Shown here: one piece after another, positions 62,522 to 64,000 of the stretch
Position numbering within the stretch: position 1 is the stretch's first letter
How the letters are laid out: each line of letters opens with the position of its first letter
Origin: Actinomadura sp. DC4
GTDB taxonomy: Bacteria > Actinomycetota > Actinomycetes > Streptosporangiales > Streptosporangiaceae
Reading direction: 5' to 3'
Assembly: GCF_030406325.1 (NCBI RefSeq)
Contig: NZ_JAUEQY010000012.1
Location: 1 to 64,000 of the forward strand
Length of the DNA: 64,000 bases
Position numbers and translations under genes: made by a program
The notes under the pieces: generated by a model
The model's input: only the letters and a program-made list of their open reading frames with translations
Database searches by the model: none
What the model was told of the DNA's origin: nothing

Positions 62522-62905
62522 TCAGTCGCCGGGGGCGGAGAGTTTCGGGGTGAACGTGGTGCCGTGGAGGGCGCTGTCGATCAGCTCGATGCTCTCGGCG
62601 ATCGCCACCAGCCGGGTGCCCTCGCGGCGGTAGATGTCGAGCACCGCCTCCACGCCGTGCGGCGGGACCGTGCCGGACAGGTCCGTACGGGCGGTGCGGA
62701 AGCCCAGCCGGGCCGCCTCGATCGCGGCGGCGACGTGCTGGCGCGCCATCCGGGAGAGCGCCGCCGGATAGCGGCGCAGCACGCCGTAGCGGCGGTATTC
62801 GGGTGGCACGAACTCGAACAGCCACGTCACCGCGGTGTCCTCGAACCTCTCGGTGCCCGGCGGGTGCACCCCGGTGGGCCAGCCGGGCGGAACGTACGCG
62901 TTCAC
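62522..62905 (-). CDS. Conserved hypothetical protein
   Basis: A 127-residue cytosolic protein, start GTG 62905. It begins MNAYVPPGWPTGVHPPGTER, then FEDTAVTWLFEFVPPEYRRY, GVLRRYPAALSRMARQHVAA and a mixed alpha/beta rest. I recognise the N-terminal type from conserved actinobacterial hypothetical proteins but no function. No signal peptide, membrane segment or metal motif. It is a lone gene between the DUF2975 promoter and the next minus-strand gene. Confidence 0.7.
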   Translation of the reverse strand: MNAYVPPGWPTGVHPPGTERFEDTAVTWLFEFVPPEYRRYGVLRRYPAALSRMARQHVAAAIEAARLGFRTARTDLSGTVPPHGVEAVLDIYRREGTRLVAIAESIELIDSALHGTTFTPKLSAPGD

Positions 62906-62978
62906 ACGCCTCAGACTACGCCGGATACGAACATGTGTTCGAAAAGGGTCTCATGAATGTGTCGCCGGAGGAGAGGGC

Positions 62979-63335
62979 TCAGTCCTCGTCGTCGCCGGGC
63001 TCGTCCGGCTCGCGGCGCTTCGTGATCCGGATGGTGCCCGACTCCAGGTCGTCGCGGCCGGGCGCGGCCTCGGTGTGGAGCTCGTGGCGGCGTTCTTTCT
63101 GCGCCTCCTGCTCCTCGAGCTGGATCTGCTTTCCGGCACCGCCGAACGCGGCCTGCAGGTCGGCGAACATGCCCGGGCCGAAGCCCGCGCCCGAGTCGGA
63201 GTCGCCGCGGATGGCCGACATCAGCCCGCCGCCGCCCGTGCCGTTCTTGGGCCAGTCCACCACTTCCGGCGTCGGAGGCGTGGCGGCGCGGCTACGGCGC
63301 GGGCGCTTGCGGCGCCGCCGAAACGGTGATCTCAC
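62979..63335 (-). CDS. Conserved hypothetical basic/acidic protein
   Basis: A 118-residue protein with a very basic start (RSPFRRRRKRPRRSRA), a Gly-rich middle (GTGGGGLMSAIRGDSDSG), a helical Gln/Glu part (IQLEEQEAQKERRHELHTEA) and an acidic end (EPDEPGDDED). The charge segregation suggests disorder and possible nucleic-acid or ribosome contact. GTG 63335 has GGAGG four bases upstream. Function unknown. Divergent from the Nif3-like gene across 98 bases. Confidence 0.65.
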   Translation of the reverse strand: MRSPFRRRRKRPRRSRAATPPTPEVVDWPKNGTGGGGLMSAIRGDSDSGAGFGPGMFADLQAAFGGAGKQIQLEEQEAQKERRHELHTEAAPGRDDLESGTIRITKRREPDEPGDDED

Positions 63336-63433
63336 GCATCCTCCAACGTTCGGTCGACTCTCAGGATTCCTTACGGAGACCCGCCCGAATGGTATGTGCC
63401 CTCGCGGTGATCTCGAACGGTAACCTGCGGTGC

Positions 63434-64000
63434 GTGTCCCTCATACTGGCCGACCTCGTCGGGATCTTCGAAGACCGTTACGATCCGGCCTGGGCGGAGT
63501 CATGGGACGCCGTGGGCCTGGTCTGCGGCGATCCGGAGGCCGAGGTACGCCGGGTGCTGTTCGCGGTCGACCCCGTCGCCGAGGTCGTGGACGAGGCGCT
63601 GGCCTGGGACGCCGATCTGATCGTCACCCATCATCCCCTGCTCCTGCGCCCCGTGCACGGCGTGCCCGCCACCACGCACAAGGGCCGCCTCGTGCACCGG
63701 CTGATCACCGGCGGGGTGGCGCTGTTCACCGCCCACACCAACGCCGACGTGGCCGACCCGGGCGTCTCCGACGCGCTCGCGCGCGCCGTGGGACTGTCCG
63801 GGCCGCTGCGCCCGCTCAGCCCCTCGGCCGAGGACCCCCGGCGGGGCCTGGGACGGGTGGGGGAGCTGCCCGCGCCGGCGACCCTGCGGGAGTTCGCGGC
63901 GGACGCCGCCGAGGGCCTGCCGGCCACGGCGTCCGGCCTGCGGGTGGCGGGCGACCCCGACGCCCTCGTCCGTACGGTCGCGGTCTGCGGAGGAGCGGGC
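63434..64000 (+). CDS. Nif3-like dinuclear metal centre protein, N-terminal part
   Basis: Partial; the frame is open for 189 codons to the right edge. It begins VSLILADLVGIFEDRYDPAW, AESWDAVGLVCGDPEAEVRR, with metal-ligand motifs THHPLLLRPVHG and FTAHTNADVADPG of the Nif3/YbgI family, which hold a two-metal site. The family is annotated as GTP cyclohydrolase 1 type 2 on slim evidence; the real role is unclear. GTG 63434 is chosen as the first in-frame start after a divergent promoter gap. In many actinobacteria it is followed by a zinc-ribbon protein and an RNase H-like protein (known); that part is outside the window. Confidence 0.88.
   Translation, partial: MSLILADLVGIFEDRYDPAWAESWDAVGLVCGDPEAEVRRVLFAVDPVAEVVDEALAWDADLIVTHHPLLLRPVHGVPATTHKGRLVHRLITGGVALFTAHTNADVADPGVSDALARAVGLSGPLRPLSPSAEDPRRGLGRVGELPAPATLREFAADAAEGLPATASGLRVAGDPDALVRTVAVCGGAG

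Overview
The window is about 71% G+C, with GTG and occasional TTG starts and many 4-base stop/start overlaps. It reads as chromosome of a high-GC actinobacterium. The fatty-acid gene order (PucR-type regulator, fabD, fabH, acpP, fabF, carboxyltransferase), the homodimeric aceE next to DUF3052 and ahpE, and the rich set of ECF sigma factors and LAL regulators fit Streptosporangiales, perhaps Thermomonosporaceae (Actinomadura or Actinoallomurus type). The genus is inference. I see no intact phage, plasmid, insertion sequence or CRISPR array.

Layout. 1-5182 (minus strand): type II fatty-acid synthase cluster with its regulator. 5275-8180: secreted alpha/beta hydrolase and a NarL-type two-component system. 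8289-12259 (plus): PHP phosphoesterase, ACT-domain protein, cation efflux protein, WYL regulator, VOC protein. 12300-13572: low-density, lower-GC patch holding decayed fragments of what looks like a much larger protein. 13645-18655: aceE (minus), then YjbQ, DUF3052, AhpE peroxiredoxin and a zinc-ribbon protein. 18743-20660: AhpD-like protein divergent from a SigJ-type sigma factor, followed by a 5'-truncated EXPERA protein. 20671-23092: an unusual regulator divergent from a DUF4097 protein and a hydrolase. 23223-29333 (minus): methylmalonate-semialdehyde dehydrogenase, a frameshifted phosphotransferase gene, and a 1168-residue secreted protein joining a phosphodiester glycosidase to a metallophosphatase. 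29334-30447: gene-poor stretch beside a tRNA-Val. 30611-34657 (minus): coupled MarR - ABC exporter - ABC exporter operon, one ABC gene frameshifted. 34794-43862: Csp-type copper protein, zinc/coiled-coil protein, a divergent FAD monooxygenase / haem-oxygenase-like oxidase pair, and surface proteins (L,D-transpeptidase, FG-GAP protein, PhoD phosphatase). 44131-53274 (plus): an alpha-glucan-type utilisation locus (secreted beta-helix protein, LacI regulator, sugar-binding lipoprotein, two permeases, GH13 glucosidase). 53323-64000: ECF sigma factor, MFS exporter, Ser/Thr kinase, methyltransferase, LAL regulator, DUF2975/Cro-type switch, two small conserved proteins and the start of a Nif3-like gene.

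How genes work together. The fab cluster makes and extends malonyl-ACP, and its regulator probably tunes it to acyl supply. The sugar locus would cut an alpha-glucan outside the cell, import the oligosaccharides through a CUT1 ABC importer and hydrolyse them inside, under LacI control. MarR with two half-ABC exporters forms a self-regulated efflux unit. AhpD with SigJ and AhpE point to peroxide defence. Three places show broken reading frames (about 12.7-13.4, 25.17 and 33.72 kb). These may be real decay or sequence errors.
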